Assembly: GCF_947179515.1 (NCBI RefSeq)
Contig: NC_067473.1
Coordinates: 124,855,909-124,919,908, forward strand
Direction: 5' to 3'
Length of the DNA: 64,000 bases
Source of the DNA: Apodemus sylvaticus
Taxonomy: Eukaryota > Chordata > Mammalia > Rodentia > Muridae
Shown here piece by piece: positions 10,038-20,440 of this stretch. The first letter of the stretch is position 1; each line of letters begins with the position of its first letter. The position numbers and the translations under genes are program-made. The notes below the pieces were generated by a model. It did not search any database and was not told the origin of the DNA. It saw nothing but the letters and a program-made list of their open reading frames with translations.

Positions 10038-11277
10038 AAGCATCCACATGGCATACAGTCAGCAACTCAGCAGATCCTTGGAACAAATGGGAAGAGCCAT
10101 TTTCATAAGCACAGAACTAGGGTCAGGTAAATTACAACACGTTGCAGTACTTGGGAGGGACTGGTTAGGCATAATTCCCCCAGTTGTGGGCATTCCTGAC
10201 AAACTGTGCAGATGTGCTAGAGACCAAAAATGGCAGAAACTGCTGAAGACCTGGGGATCCAGTACAAGATATATGGAGTACATGTTCATAACACTTCAGA
10301 AGACTGGAAATCAAGCAGGAGAGACCCTGTCACACAGGCTTCTGTTGAGTTCCCAAATCAGTGACTGGCACGGCTGCCTTCTCTCTCTCCAACAGACTTA
10401 CTTTTCAGAAATACTATGACAGTTTGTCTGGTGCCAGAGGGTGTCAGTGTGACTGTGAGGATGTGCTTACATTCAAATATTTGGGGTCTAATTATCAACA
10501 TAATTTTTTAAAGGAGAAAATAAACATGCTGGGGGGATAATGGTTACCAAATGAATTGGATTTTGCCTGAAAAATATAATGGCAAAGAAAAAACATTTTT
10601 TGAATAAAGAATTGTCCTGCATTCTGCTTTTCCTAGCATTCTCACCTCTATGGTCATTATTACCTTGAGGAACTCTTTCACATTTAGGTCTAAGTCTCCC
10701 CACATTCTACTCCTTTTGGAAAGGCTAAGGAGCTACCATTAGAAAAACACACTGAACTACATACTTTGCAGTACATGTATGCCACGAAACAGGCCATCTT
10801 ATTTGCTGGGTCCTTAACTGCTTTAAAGATACCTCCTAGGTGCCAAGAGAAAGTACAACTTTCTATTTGTTCATTCGTTCTGGTAACCGGCACTCATCAA
10901 TCAGAGTTTGACTTTGTTAATGTAAAGGTTTTATTCTTTCTTCCTCTGCTTTATCCCTTCTTACACATCTATGCACATGACATGGCTGAGCAGAGTGTGT
11001 TCCTGAGGCACATCAGCTACAGCCATGGTTTCTTTGGTACCAATAACCCATGGACAATGTGTTATTTCTCACGTGTCAAAGGGCTCATCTACAGGTGTGT
11101 ATCACAGAAACAGTCTCAGTGTGGAATAAATCCAGTGGACAGTAGCTCCAGTAGACACACCCTGGGTTGCATATGAAAGCTCTAGTCTTCTTAGGAAAAG
11201 TTCTGTAGCAAACACAATTGCCCCTGCTTTCTGCTCAACAAGGACCAGCAGATAACTCTGAAGCCTAAGTGCAGTGA
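10038..11277. other. no gene seen; start of a repeat-poor block
   Basis: No interspersed repeat recognised from here to about 14385 (4.3 kb), unusual for this window. Frames at 10048-10419 and 10766-11176 (123 and 136 codons) lack domains and are not flanked by plausible splice sites or a polyadenylation pattern. Confidence 0.5.
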
Positions 11278-11312
11278 AAACAAACAAACAACAAACAAAC
11301 AAAACAAACCAA
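11278..11312. repeat. (AAAC)n simple repeat
   Basis: Imperfect AAAC run not attached to any visible SINE. Confidence 0.85.
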
Positions 11313-12599
11313 CAAAAAAACCAGGTCAACTCCACCTCTGTAGTAAAAACACAAGAGGCAGATATAATATCAAACACATTCTTCAAGGCACTGCCATAGA
11401 AACTCAACTTGAAATTTGTAGTCTGAGAAACTACTGAGGGACACAAAGCAGGAATGCTCTAACGTTTAACTTGGGTACAGAGGGGCTGGGAAGTCAAAGG
11501 GGGGGGCCTCAGCCACAATCCCTCCCTTCTGCCCCATCCTCTTTCCCCTACCCGCAAAGCCTCCAAGTGGAAAGGCAGCCAGGGGCAAGGCAGCTTCTGT
11601 TCGCTCAGCTGAGAAATGGAGGAATCAAGACAGTGTTGATACCATTAATCTGTTCAAGCTTTCAGCAGCACGAACATGCATAGGCAAGTGGTGAGCTCGG
11701 CCTTATTGACTAGGTGCTGTGCACGTTCAATCAGGAAAAGAACCTGAACGTGTACCCCACCGAGGCAGGAGTGCGGAAGTTCTGTATAACACCAGTTGGC
11801 AGAAGACACAGGCCTTATAGATGCTACAAGGTAAGCCTTTCTCCACCAAATCATTTTCCCCAGAACCAACATGCAATGTTAGTGTATGTTAAAATGTGCA
11901 CTGTTTTATACATATATAAAAGATATGAATATATTGTAATATAAACCCATGGTTAAATATTTTCAAAATAAGAGTCACACGCCCCTTCCTCTACAGACAC
12001 TTTCAGTTTTCATCTGAACCTCCACTGAACACGTTGAACCTTTTGAAAACACTGAATAGGTTCTAGTCAAGAGTAGTAAAAACAAGCATGCAAGCAAACA
12101 ACAAAACCGGTGCACAGTCCTAACTAAAAAGCCTCCTAAATGATTCTCAATGGATAGGCATAGTCAACTCTTGGAAAGAGAAAGGAGCCTCTTCCTAATC
12201 CATACAAATAAACAACACATACCCTCAACCCATTTAGTTCAGACACAAATCCACTCCCTTTGTGTGGAAGGCCAACTCTGCGGATGAGACAGCTTCCTTG
12301 CACACTTCACTGCCCCCTTGGTACTCAGTCAGACAGACTCCGAGTTTGAAAAGAGGGAGGAAGATACACCCTCCTGTCTCTTTAAAGAAATAAAGATACC
12401 AGTCTTCCAGGATTGGCCCATTCAGACCCAGCTAGGGAGAACAGCCTTCCAGCTAGCTCCCAAGCACTCACAAACCAGACTCCAGATTCCTCTATTTACT
12501 GATGCCCACAGACAAGCAGACCTTACCTAGACAAGACTGTTCTCACAACACATGTTAATTTCCAGGAAGCAAACCTAAAAAGCCTTCTGCATGTATATC
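11313..12599. other. no gene; repeat-free flank of the GC-rich region
   Basis: Single-copy sequence with a C/CT-rich stretch near 11500-11570. No exon-like frame with splice signals stands out. Confidence 0.45.
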
Positions 12600-13699
12600 C
12601 CTCCTTTAAAAGTGGGGGAAAGGAGAGAGGGGAAGGTGGTCCTTTTCCTCTTTATTTTCTTGAGAGCTTGTAAAGCTCTTCCAAAGTGCAAAGGCATTTG
12701 CCCACTACCGCCAGGAGAAGCAGTCTCTGTCTCCCCGCCTACTCCAGCCTGGGCGCCAGAACAATGCAGCAACATGCATTTACCAACACCTGCTGGAGCC
12801 TATTAATATGCACGGGGGCCTAAGGCTTCCCCCTCCCCTTCCCCTGCCCTCCACACTGAGCAGGCTTTCATCTCCTCCTTTACCATCCATCAGGAACTCA
12901 TTTCGGTGGCCCCCCTCCCCCGCCCACCCCCAGTCCCCATTCAGCAAAGCCCGGGGGCCGCCCCTCGCTCTGGCTCCCCAAACCCAGGCTGACTAGCACA
13001 CTTTGGAATGCACTTCATTAAAATTTAGCTGCCCGATTCCAACCTGCAATGCGGAGGAGGCGATACAAAGCGCACGCCACACTTCCTCCAGCATCCCCTT
13101 CAAAAGCCCCATTGTTCGCCAGGCATCTGCTCTGGAGCCCAGCCTCTCCCTACCCACTGACCTCTGATTTTTTTTTTTCCTTCCCTGCTTCTCCTCCCAC
13201 CCTGAGTAGCCAAACGGGGCCTGCCTGCCCGTTGAATTAAAACGCAGCCTCAGCCATCTGGCCCTCCCAAGCTGGCCCACAGTCTCCCCTCCTCCCTGGT
13301 CCACACACCACACATGGCATCTTCACCTCCATGGACGTTCCCACAACCCAAGCGCAAACCTGCGGTGGCAGGCGCCCCGGTCACCGACTGCCTGATCCCA
13401 GCCTTCTTCCAGTGGCCGAGCGTTCGAATCCAGAGGTGGGCAGGGGTTGGCCGGGGAAGATCATGGACTTGTACTTGCCTGCAAAAGCCCAGCCAATCGC
13501 CAAGATTAATCCTTCCTTTTGTGCGCCTGAAAGAGCCTCCCACCACGCTGGTCTTCGGCTCCGCAGCGGCTGTAAGGAGAGGCGGGGGTGGGGAGTGGGA
13601 TCTGAACCCCTTCCTAAGCTAGCTAGGGGCTCCTCGGCCACCTGACCACTGAGTGGGTTTTCCAGGGCACAGGCTCTGGCTGGAGGAGCAGCTGATATG
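12600..13699. other. GC-rich repeat-free region, candidate regulatory block or 5' exon
   Basis: Pyrimidine- and C-rich from 12790 to 13270, with scattered CpG. Overlapping frames exist on both strands and in several phases (for example 13314-13645 plus, 13250-13641 minus), which is what GC-rich sequence with few stops produces. Dense transcription-factor-like words lie at 12755-12815 (AACAATG, ATGCATTTA, CACCTG, TATTAATATGCA) and 13005-13035 (GGAATG, CATTAAAATTTAG). If the minus-strand TATA at 13733-13739 is real, its 5' exon would start in the right end of this block. Confidence 0.4.
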
Positions 13700-13960
13700 C
13701 GAGAAGGAAGAGAAGATGCTCAGGCTTGCGCCTTTTATATCACTGGCGACATTTCTAACACATGACAACAATTTCCATCTGTATTTAAGCCGGGAGTGTG
13801 AAAAAAGCGCATTACATCACAGAGCCCGGGTTCTCAGAGGCTGCCGGATATCTAGGCCAGGGGGGATTAGGGCTGCACCTGTGAAGGGGGCGGGAGGGGG
13901 CGGGACCCAGCTAGCTCCCCTACCAGGACATGTCAAGTCCCCACCACCCGATTGGTCCTA
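13700..13960 (-). promoter_or_regulatory. candidate TATA/GC-box/CCAAT promoter, minus strand
   Basis: Read on the minus strand from right to left there is an inverted ATTGGT at 13951-13956 (CCAAT box), two GGGGGCGGG Sp1 motifs at 13886-13894 and 13896-13904, TGATGTAAT at 13811-13819 (an ATF-C/EBP-like half-composite), then gatataaaagg at 13731-13741, a near-consensus TATA box. Initiation would be expected about 30 bases on, near 13708. On the plus strand a second TATA-like word, TATTTAA, lies at 13782-13788, so the core could be divergent. The block sits within the longest repeat-free interval of the window. No exon or gene could be assigned downstream on either side. Motif matches alone are weak proof. 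Confidence 0.4.
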
Positions 13961-14326
13961 GGGAGCTCTTGGCCAAGGAAAGGCGGGAAATCGGGTTGCC
14001 CCATTTGCTAAGGACTAGCAGCTGAGTGGACAGATGGGTGAGGGCTTGGGGGTATGGTAAGGAAATGTGGGTGATTCTCAAGAACGGGGACAAGAGCCTC
14101 CCAAGTCCCCTCGGCCTCTCTCCTAACTTTGAAAGAAACTCCACAGAAATAATTCTTATATTTGAAATAACTGTTTTCATAGAGTTAAAGATGATGGAGA
14201 AGCTGAGAATGAGACTTTGAAGGATTTCCCCTTCAAGCAGCTGATTAGAAAAAAAAAATTAAGGGTAGCATCCCATTTAGAACCAAGCACTTGAGGTTTA
14301 CCACCTTGTATTCAAACTTCTTACTC
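13961..14326. other. no gene; right flank of the GC-rich region
   Basis: GC content falls from left to right. An A9 run at about 14250 precedes unassigned sequence. No exon recognised. Confidence 0.5.
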
Positions 14327-14333
14327 CCCCCCC

Positions 14334-14367
<34 letters not shown>
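14327..14367. repeat. C9 tract plus (TG)n microsatellite
   Basis: Nine C directly followed by about 16 TG units. Confidence 0.95.
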
Positions 14368-14368
<1 letters not shown>

Positions 14369-14384
14369 TTCCTAGGCACAGATC

Positions 14385-14640
14385 TTTGTGAGGTGCCTTC
14401 TTCAGTCATCTCTGTAGATTAACTTTTGAGGGAGGGTCTACCACTGACCTGAAATTCACTGTGAGTCCAGCTAGACTAACTGGCCAGCAAGCCCCTTGGG
14501 ATGCCCTCATCTCTGCCTTCTAGGCACTGGGATTAAAGCTGCATACTGTTGCAGCTGCCTTTTGAAGGGGAGCTGGGGATCTCAGGTCCCCCTGCTAGTG
14601 CAGCCAATACTTTACTAAGTCATCTCCTAAGCCCTCAAAC
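14385..14640 (-). mobile_element. B4A-type SINE, reverse
   Basis: Contains the reverse B4A signature 'ctgacctgaaattcactgtg', 'agtccagctagactaactgg' and 'ccagcaagccccttgggatg'. Then come 'ggcactgggattaaagctgc' and the decayed tRNA-like head 'ttactaagtcatctcctaag'. Confidence 0.75.
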
Positions 14641-15140
14641 TCAGGGCTTTGATCTCAGCCCTATTCCCAGTTCAGCATCCTTACCCCCCGCTCCAGGAGT
14701 GGGAAACGGTGCTGTAAGACTTCTGGAGAGTAAACATTTCCCATTGGCAGTGATCACACCATAGGGTTGTGCCTTTGACCCAGCACCTGCATTTCTCCAG
14801 CTCCAGAGTCACATGTGAGGGACTGTCAAGAATTAAGTACTAAAGAATAGACAGGAAACAAGGGCATCTAAAACTTTCAGATGAAGAATGATGGGGAACC
14901 ATGGATGGAGAGGTCCAAAGCCAACAGAGAGCGAAGCTTCTGAAAGCTGGGGGAGAGGAAGACCTAGAGGGCAGTCAACTAGAGGTCAGATAACTAGAAA
15001 ACAGGACTTTCCTTAGGATGCAGGATCAACTACATGTCAGAGCAGATGAAGAAAATGTACTAAGCAGGAACCTGTCACGGTGGGCGGGGGAAATGTGATC
15101 TCTTCTTCTTTGAACCACCCAAGGCTTGACAAGACTTTAC
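14641..15140. other. no gene seen
   Basis: Purine-rich single-copy sequence between SINEs, no motif or frame of note. Confidence 0.5.
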
Positions 15141-15182
15141 TTCCTTTTTGTTTTCTAGCCAGGGTTTCTCTGTGTCACTTAT
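15141..15182 (-). mobile_element. B1 fragment, reverse
   Basis: Only 'agccagggtttctctgtgtc' and its T-rich left edge remain, the 3' end of a B1. The rest is missing. Confidence 0.5.
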
Positions 15183-15394
15183 GCTTGGGCCGCCATGGTG
15201 AACTAAAGTCTACATTTCTAGTGCCCACTCCTCTTCCTGTGGGCACTCAGAGTTCTTAGACCCCACACTGGAATTAGGCCTGCGTTCCAAGTCCATTTCC
15301 CTTGTTCTGCTTTTGAACATCTGTGAACTGTGCTGGGAACTTTTTGTATGTTATTATCACATGATAGTAGTCATTGTTGTGTGTATGAATGTAT

Positions 15395-15475
15395 GAGTTT
15401 ACATGTGTGCACATGTACGTGCTTGTGAGGCCACAGGTCAGTATCAGGTGTCACCTTTATCATCATTTCTGTTAA
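15395..15475 (-). mobile_element. B4A 3'-end fragment, reverse
   Basis: 'gaggccacaggtcagtatca' and 'ggtgtcacctttatcatcat' match the reverse B4A tail ('gaggccagaggtcaacctcaggtgtcattcctca'). A GT-rich stretch lies to its left as usual. Confidence 0.55.
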
Positions 15476-15599
15476 AATTTTTACACGTGGGAAAAAGTAA
15501 AAAATAAAATGTCTACAGCCCATCCATATAGAAAAAAGGGTTACTGTATATCACATGCTGTTACTGTTCACTTCAATCACATACTAAGCATCGCTAATA

Positions 15600-15765
15600 A
15601 TTTTTGTTTGTTGGTTTGTTTTGTTTTTTTTGAGACAGGTTGTATAGCTCTAGCTATCCTGGAACTCACCATACAGATGTGGATGGCCTCAAATTCACAG
15701 AGATCTGCCAGCCTTTGCCTCCCAAAAGCATGCACTTCTAAGCCTAGCACAAATGGGGTCATTTC
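15600..15765 (-). mobile_element. B1 SINE, reverse
   Basis: TTTG/T-rich tail complement, 'gagacaggttgtatagctct', 'agctatcctggaactcacca', 'gagatctgccagcctttgcc'. The head is degenerate. The plus-strand 102-codon frame across it is a shadow. Confidence 0.85.
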
Positions 15766-15829
15766 TAGGCCTCCAAAACAGCTAACTGCTGAGCCCCGGG
15801 CCCTGGCGTTTCTCTAGGGATCAGAATAA

Positions 15830-16390
15830 GTGAGATGCTTTTGGGTTTCCTTTTAAAGCTTCAGTCCAGAGTCCTGCCTACTCCATTGGCAGGTAAGGTC
15901 TTAGGGGTTGAATGCAAAGTATCAGTTTACATTTTCATTTTGAGGGAAATAATAAAGTTTAGGGAATACTTTTCTTATCACCCTTGCACATAATGTGTGT
16001 AAGCGCTGACATCATACTCTCTGTCATCATCAGACAGAAAGGGATCACATAAAACTCTCAAAAGCCTTCAGCCACAATTTCACGCAGAAACCAAAATTTG
16101 TATTTTATTAGTTTTCCACAAGAAAATGATTGTGCAGTGCAAATTAAATTGCTCTGTTGCAATGAAGTTACATAGAGGCTGCACCAGAGGGAACAAAACT
16201 ACAAAACTGTCCTCTTCATGAAATAAGGAAGGAACTTTCATGCAATTGGATTCATGGACAGCTTTCCAGTTTTCAAAAGAGAAAAACAGACCTCATTGGC
16301 TGGAAAATATTTCTAACAACAATAATTCTGTAATCATATACTACCCCCTCCCACCTCCTTCCAATTTCCCTACCCACCCAACTGAGAGAA

Positions 16391-16395
<5 letters not shown>
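15830..16395. other. no gene; single-copy AT-rich sequence
   Basis: No repeat recognised. 'cagtgcaaattaaattgctc' near 16138 is an octamer/homeodomain-like word, with no further support. Confidence 0.45.
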
Positions 16396-16421
<26 letters not shown>

Positions 16422-16424
16422 GGA
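16396..16424. repeat. (GACA)n microsatellite
   Basis: Six perfect GACA units after a GA-rich lead. Confidence 0.9.
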
Positions 16425-16889
16425 GAATCAAAATGATTTTCAATTGGTGCAAGACCAGGCTTCTCTATGCATATGAGTAATGCAAAGAGGCCCTGGAAAT
16501 CTGCTCTGGTTTTATCAGAGAGCACACCCTCAATTTCACAAATCCAGGCTCTCAGAGATCAAATGGTCTCCAGCAAAAGTAAGGAAAGATGACCATAACA
16601 TGTGTTGTTTTTTTTTTTTTTGTTTTTTGTTTTTTTTTGAAATCACACCTGAAACATACACAAGTTAAGAAACAATGAGTCCTTCATTTATCACAGGCAG
16701 TAATTCTCGCATTACTACCTGATTTCTAGACCCAAGGGCCAGTTAGATGGGTCTTAGTTTAAAGTAACAGGGAACTGTAGTCCTCTCTTGCTACCAGCAT
16801 TTTAACAAACTGTGAGAAAATGCCAAAGGATTTCTTTCTGAACATCCCCAAAGCAAACTCTGGCCATTTTGGAGTGCAGGTTGGTTTTA
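16425..16889. other. no gene; contains a T-rich tract at 16607-16639
   Basis: The T tract has single G and C interruptions and no SINE attached. The remainder is unassigned. Confidence 0.55.
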
Positions 16890-17030
16890 AGGTGGGGTCT
16901 GGCACCAGGCAAGTGCAGTAGCAACTCTGCCTCTTCCTCATGTGACTCATGGGCAAACTGCTTGACCTGGCAACACCTGCACTTTCTCTCCTGCCCCATA
17001 AGGCAGGTGGGTATAATGCCTAGGTAGGAG
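16890..17030 (+). mobile_element. MIR SINE
   Basis: 'gcaactctgcctcttcctca', 'gtgactcatgggcaaactgc' and 'ttgacc' follow the MIR core ('ctgtgtgaccttgggcaagtcacttaacct'). Then come 'ctcctgccccataaggcagg' and 'tgggtataatgcctaggtag', matching 'catctgtaaaatggggataataatagtacct'. Confidence 0.6.
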
Positions 17031-17104
17031 GATGCACACCATAGCTAAATGCCTGTCTCTGAGAGGGCTTTCACATTTATCACCTTAGCTGCCCTCTAGG
17101 CGTG

Positions 17105-17400
17105 GATCTGCTATCTATGAATATGCCTTTTTCAGAAGTTAGTGGTTTGAGATATCAGGCCTTGCTCTGTATCTCTAGATAGCTGGGAGTTCTGCATGTA
17201 AAACAAGCCAGTCTCGACTTTCTATGTGCTGAGATTATAGACTTGCTCCACCATGCTATGATTGGACTGGCGATCATACCCCTCTGTATTATTTTAAGCC
17301 AGGCTCTCACTATCTAGTCCACATTGGCCTTGAACTCATCACCGATCACTTGCTCGGCCTCATGTCCTGGATTTTCAACTGGGCATCATCATACCCAGAT
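17105..17400 (-). mobile_element. two degenerate B1-like copies, reverse, head to tail
   Basis: First copy: 'aggccttgctctgtatctct', 'gctgagattatagacttgct'. Second: 'aagccaggctctcactatct', 'cattggccttgaactcatca'. Both carry the reverse B1 motif order with many substitutions, suggesting early (proto-B1) insertions or a dimer. Confidence 0.6.
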
Positions 17401-17799
17401 TCTGTATGTCCCTTCCAGAATTTACTGCCTACCTACCAAGAGCACACCCCAGGGGTATAAGAAATAGAAATAAGCCATCTATGAGGTTGGGAAAGGGGCT
17501 CTGTAGTGACAATAATAGAAGTTTCCTTTGATAAAATTATGAATGACAACCCAAGCCACATTCACTAAGTAGACTGTAATAAAAACAGACATTAACAATA
17601 GAAAGAATGCTAAAAATGGCCACCAATAACAAATATAAATCTGCAAAATATGCCTAGGTACCCAGACACTAATTGAAGATTAAGAGAAAACTGAATAGTG
17701 CTACTTACGAAGCTACAAAAATAAAAACTAAATTTTAAAAAGGTTTAAAAAAATACTCTAACAGAGCTAGGAGTCAAAGCTATCCATAAGAAAAAGAAT
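17401..17799. other. no gene seen
   Basis: AT-rich, possibly old L1-derived (A-rich plus strand), but too decayed to call. Confidence 0.4.
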
Positions 17800-17935
17800 A
17801 AAGGTGGTGACACACACCTTTAATCCCAGCACTCAGGAGGTAGGGGTAGGTGTTTATCTCTGAGTTTGAGGCTAACTTGGTCTACAGAGCAAATTCCAGG
17901 ACACCCAGGGCTACCCAGAAAAACCCTGTTTGTTT
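17800..17935 (+). mobile_element. B1 SINE with T/G-rich rather than A-rich end
   Basis: 'gtggtgacacacacctttaa', 'tcccagcactcaggaggtag', 'tttgaggctaacttggtcta' and 'ggacacccagggctacccag', then 'ccctgtttgttttgttttgt'. The expected A/C-rich tail is replaced by TTTTG units for about 20 bp before A-rich sequence resumes at about 17948. Confidence 0.9.
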
Positions 17936-18089
17936 TGTTTTGTTTTTAAAGAAAAAAAGAAAAGAAAAGAATAAAGCTGACCCCTTTTCAAACTATACAC
18001 AAAAATTTACTCATAAGTAATGACAGACAGAATTTGTTACAACTCCCAGAAGAAAACATTTTATTGATCTTCATAATCCTTTTTTCCCC

Positions 18090-18640
18090 TGAGAATAATC
18101 CTACCAAGATAAGGAAAAAAAGAATCACCTAGAATAGGAGAAAATATTTGTGAGTCATGTCTGATGAGGAACTTATATACAAGTATGTAAAGGACTTCTA
18201 CAACTAGTTAATACAAAAACAAAGAGCCCATTTAAAAATTAGTGAAGGATTTAAAAAGACATTTGCCAGTGATGGTACACAGGTGACCAATAAACCCATA
18301 AAAATGTGCTCAGTACAACTGGGTAATCCATCAGGAAATATAAGTCACAACCAAGAGAAATCACTTTGTAGTTACGAAGACATCTCAAGGCAAAAGACAA
18401 CTAAAGAGAGACAAAAGGGAGAACTCTCAACAAGGGATATAAACTTGAGCTGCCATTTTGGAAGATAATCAGACCCAGGCTCAAAACATTATCTATGATA
18501 TGACAAAGCAATTCCATTTCATAGACAGTATTCAAGAGAAATGAGAATGCATGACAATATAAAAATGTATACATGAGCATTTGTGGTAGCATTATTCATC
18601 ATTGTGAAAAAGATGTAAACACTCAAAGAACATGTATTTA
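18090..18640 (+). mobile_element. L1M LINE, ORF2 3' part
   Basis: Clear echo of L1 ORF2: 'ggagaaaatatttgtgagtc', 'atgtctgatgaggaacttat', 'gtaaaggacttctacaacta', then 'ccaataaacccataaaaatg', 'tgctcagtacaactgggtaa', 'cagtattcaagagaaatgag' and 'ggtagcattattcatcattg'. Frameshifts and stops throughout; the copy ends before the 3' UTR. Confidence 0.8.
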
Positions 18641-18889
18641 TTCATAACTTACACATACCTTTCAAACACTAAGTCACCTCTGGGTCACTTGTAATACCCA
18701 AGAGTTAGTTAGACTATGTTGCTTTGAAAACAGTGATAAGAATAGAAAAGTCGTTAATACTCAAGACTGATACATCCTCTGTGAGCTTAAAAGAGAATCT
18801 GAAGTTGCTTCAATCAATTGATACAGAAAGGCGGGTATATACTAAAAAGAGTGGGTTTTATGTTTGCTTGATTGTTTGATTGCTTTTTG
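18641..18889. other. no gene seen
   Basis: Unassigned AT-rich sequence between L1M and B1. Confidence 0.5.
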
Positions 18890-19017
18890 GAATTTGTAGG
18901 CAGAGTTTCCCTGTTTTCTTTAGTGTCCTAAAACTCACTATGTGGACTAGGCTTGGCTCTAATTCAGGGATCTGTCTGCCTCTCTGGGACTTAAGGTATG
19001 CACCACCACTGCCAGGC
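18890..19017 (-). mobile_element. B1 SINE, reverse, diverged
   Basis: 'cagagtttccctgttttctt', 'ctaaaactcactatgtggac' and 'atctgtctgcctctctggga', with head complement 'tatgcaccaccactgccagg'. It lies at the left edge of the LTR-like sequence that follows. Confidence 0.8.
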
Positions 19018-19024
19018 CATAAAG

Positions 19025-19266
19025 TGAGTTACCTTTGGGTACTAGCATCCTTATGTCTTCCTCTCGCCTCTCTGTGTCTCAGCTACCGTGAAGTGAGGAG
19101 GTCTCTTCAAACACTGCTCTGTCCTGTTAAAAACTGCAGGCCCCAAAGCAATAGGGCCAGGCAACCTCAGGCCAAAGGAAACCCTCTGAGCTAAGCCAAA
19201 ACAGCCTCTTCCTTTAAGCTGACTTTTCTTCAGACATTGCCACAGTGAGGGAAAGGCAATTCAGAA
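19025..19266 (+). mobile_element. MaLR-like LTR 3' portion
   Basis: 'aggccccaaagcaatagggc', 'caggcaacctcaggcc', 'gaaaccctctgagctaagcc', then 'cctttaagctgacttttctt' and 'attgccacagtgagggaaag' mirror the 3' half of a MaLR-type LTR (cacag-caa-gaaa terminal pattern). The 5' half is absent or replaced by the B1. Confidence 0.5.
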
Positions 19267-19324
19267 CACCTGATGAATTATTAGAAAAAGATAGCAGAAA
19301 GATATTTTGTTTCATTTTTTGTTT

Positions 19325-19430
19325 CTACAGTTCTGTGAATTAAACTCAGGGCCTTGTGTATGACATACTGAGCTGAGCAGGTATTCCCACACTGAGTTTC
19401 TACAGTTATGCTCCATCTGGCCCTCAGATA
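19325..19430 (-). mobile_element. ID-like SINE, reverse
   Basis: 'ctgtgaattaaactcagggc', 'cttgtgtatgacatactgag' is a decayed complement of the ID/tRNA-Ala-like head ('ggggatcgaacccagggccttgtgcatgctaggc'). Confidence 0.5.
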
Positions 19431-20217
19431 TGAGTGTTTATGTTGTGTGTATCAGGCATGAGATGCTGAAAGCCCAAGGTACCCTACACATGCTAGGCAA
19501 ATGATTAGAGGATTTAAATAACAGTCCATGATCATCAGACAAAAGGTAAACACTATGGTGTTACAAAGGTCACATGAAATTTTTGTGCTTATATTTTTAA
19601 TAACAAAAATGTATGTGGTAATGATGCAATACTTGATGCTTATACGGAATGAAGCACTCTAAAGTACTCAGTGAAAAATGTGTCTGGAACTTCCTGCTTG
19701 CTGGGAGCCATGGAGGTGGATAAGGACCTGATACCTGAAGATAACTCACTTGAACTAAAGTCATCCACATGCTGATGTATCAGGCTAGACACACACATTC
19801 AAAGCACAAGCAACAACAATAGCCTGTGCCTTGGTCCATTTGCATTGATCTTTATAAGAAGCAGAGATCTGTGAGGTTTGTGTCTCGCAGTTGGTTCAGT
19901 TAACCAGATATTTCAAAGCAAACATGCCAATAGGCTTGGGAGTCCCATAAGAACTGCTCTTTTGTTCCAAGATGGAAGCTTGTCTTTGCATGCTCAGACA
20001 CTGGGTCATCATAGGGTAGAGCCAAGACAGGACACAAACACACTATCTTAAGCTCTCTCATAGTGGCTATAAATCTTTTCACACTCAAGACTTGCTTTAA
20101 GTCTTATATATCACATTGGTCATTTATTTCAACATTTGGATTTAGGATGACATTTTTCAGACCACAGCACTAGGCAAGGTTTTTGTTTTGTTTCTTTCAA
20201 TATCAATCTTTCCTTGT
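19431..20217. other. no gene seen
   Basis: Unassigned; 'ctacacatgctaggcaaatg' near 19487 is a second ID-like scrap. No frame or exon signal. Confidence 0.45.
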
Positions 20218-20440
20218 TTGGGGACTGGAGATATAGCTCAGATGCTAGAGTGCTTTGTCCAGAATAAGCTGAGGGTCAGGGTTTAATGCCTAGAGCTGCA
20301 GAGACCGGGTGTGGTGGATCATGTGTGAAATCCCAGCACTCAGGACATGGGGGTGAGAAGCTCAAAGCCATGCTTAGTTATAAGGCAAGTTCAAAGCGAG
20401 CCTAGGATACATGAGGCCCTGGTGGGATGGGGCAGAGGGA
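20218..20440 (+). mobile_element. B4 SINE (ID head plus B1 body)
   Basis: Complete two-part structure: ID part 'ggactggagatatagctcag', 'atgctagagtgctttgtcca', then B1 part 'accgggtgtggtggatcatg', 'aatcccagcactcaggacat', 'ttcaaagcgagcctaggata', 'catgaggccctggtgggat'. A tidy example of the rodent B4 chimera. Confidence 0.9.

Noticed and set aside
10766..11176. 136-codon plus-strand open frame, with another of 114 codons opposite at 11102-11446
   Set aside because: Overlapping frames on both strands with no motif; hydrophobic stretch at 'VLFFLPLLYPFLHI' reflects a T-rich run.
13420..13440. tRNA B-box-like word gcgttcgaatccagag
   Set aside because: No A box at the right distance, no acceptor stem pairing and no terminator T run; not a tRNA.
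13250..13645. Overlapping 86-104 codon frames on both strands in the GC-rich region
   Set aside because: Several phases are open at once because stops are rare in GC-rich DNA. None has a domain or a convincing start plus splice donor.
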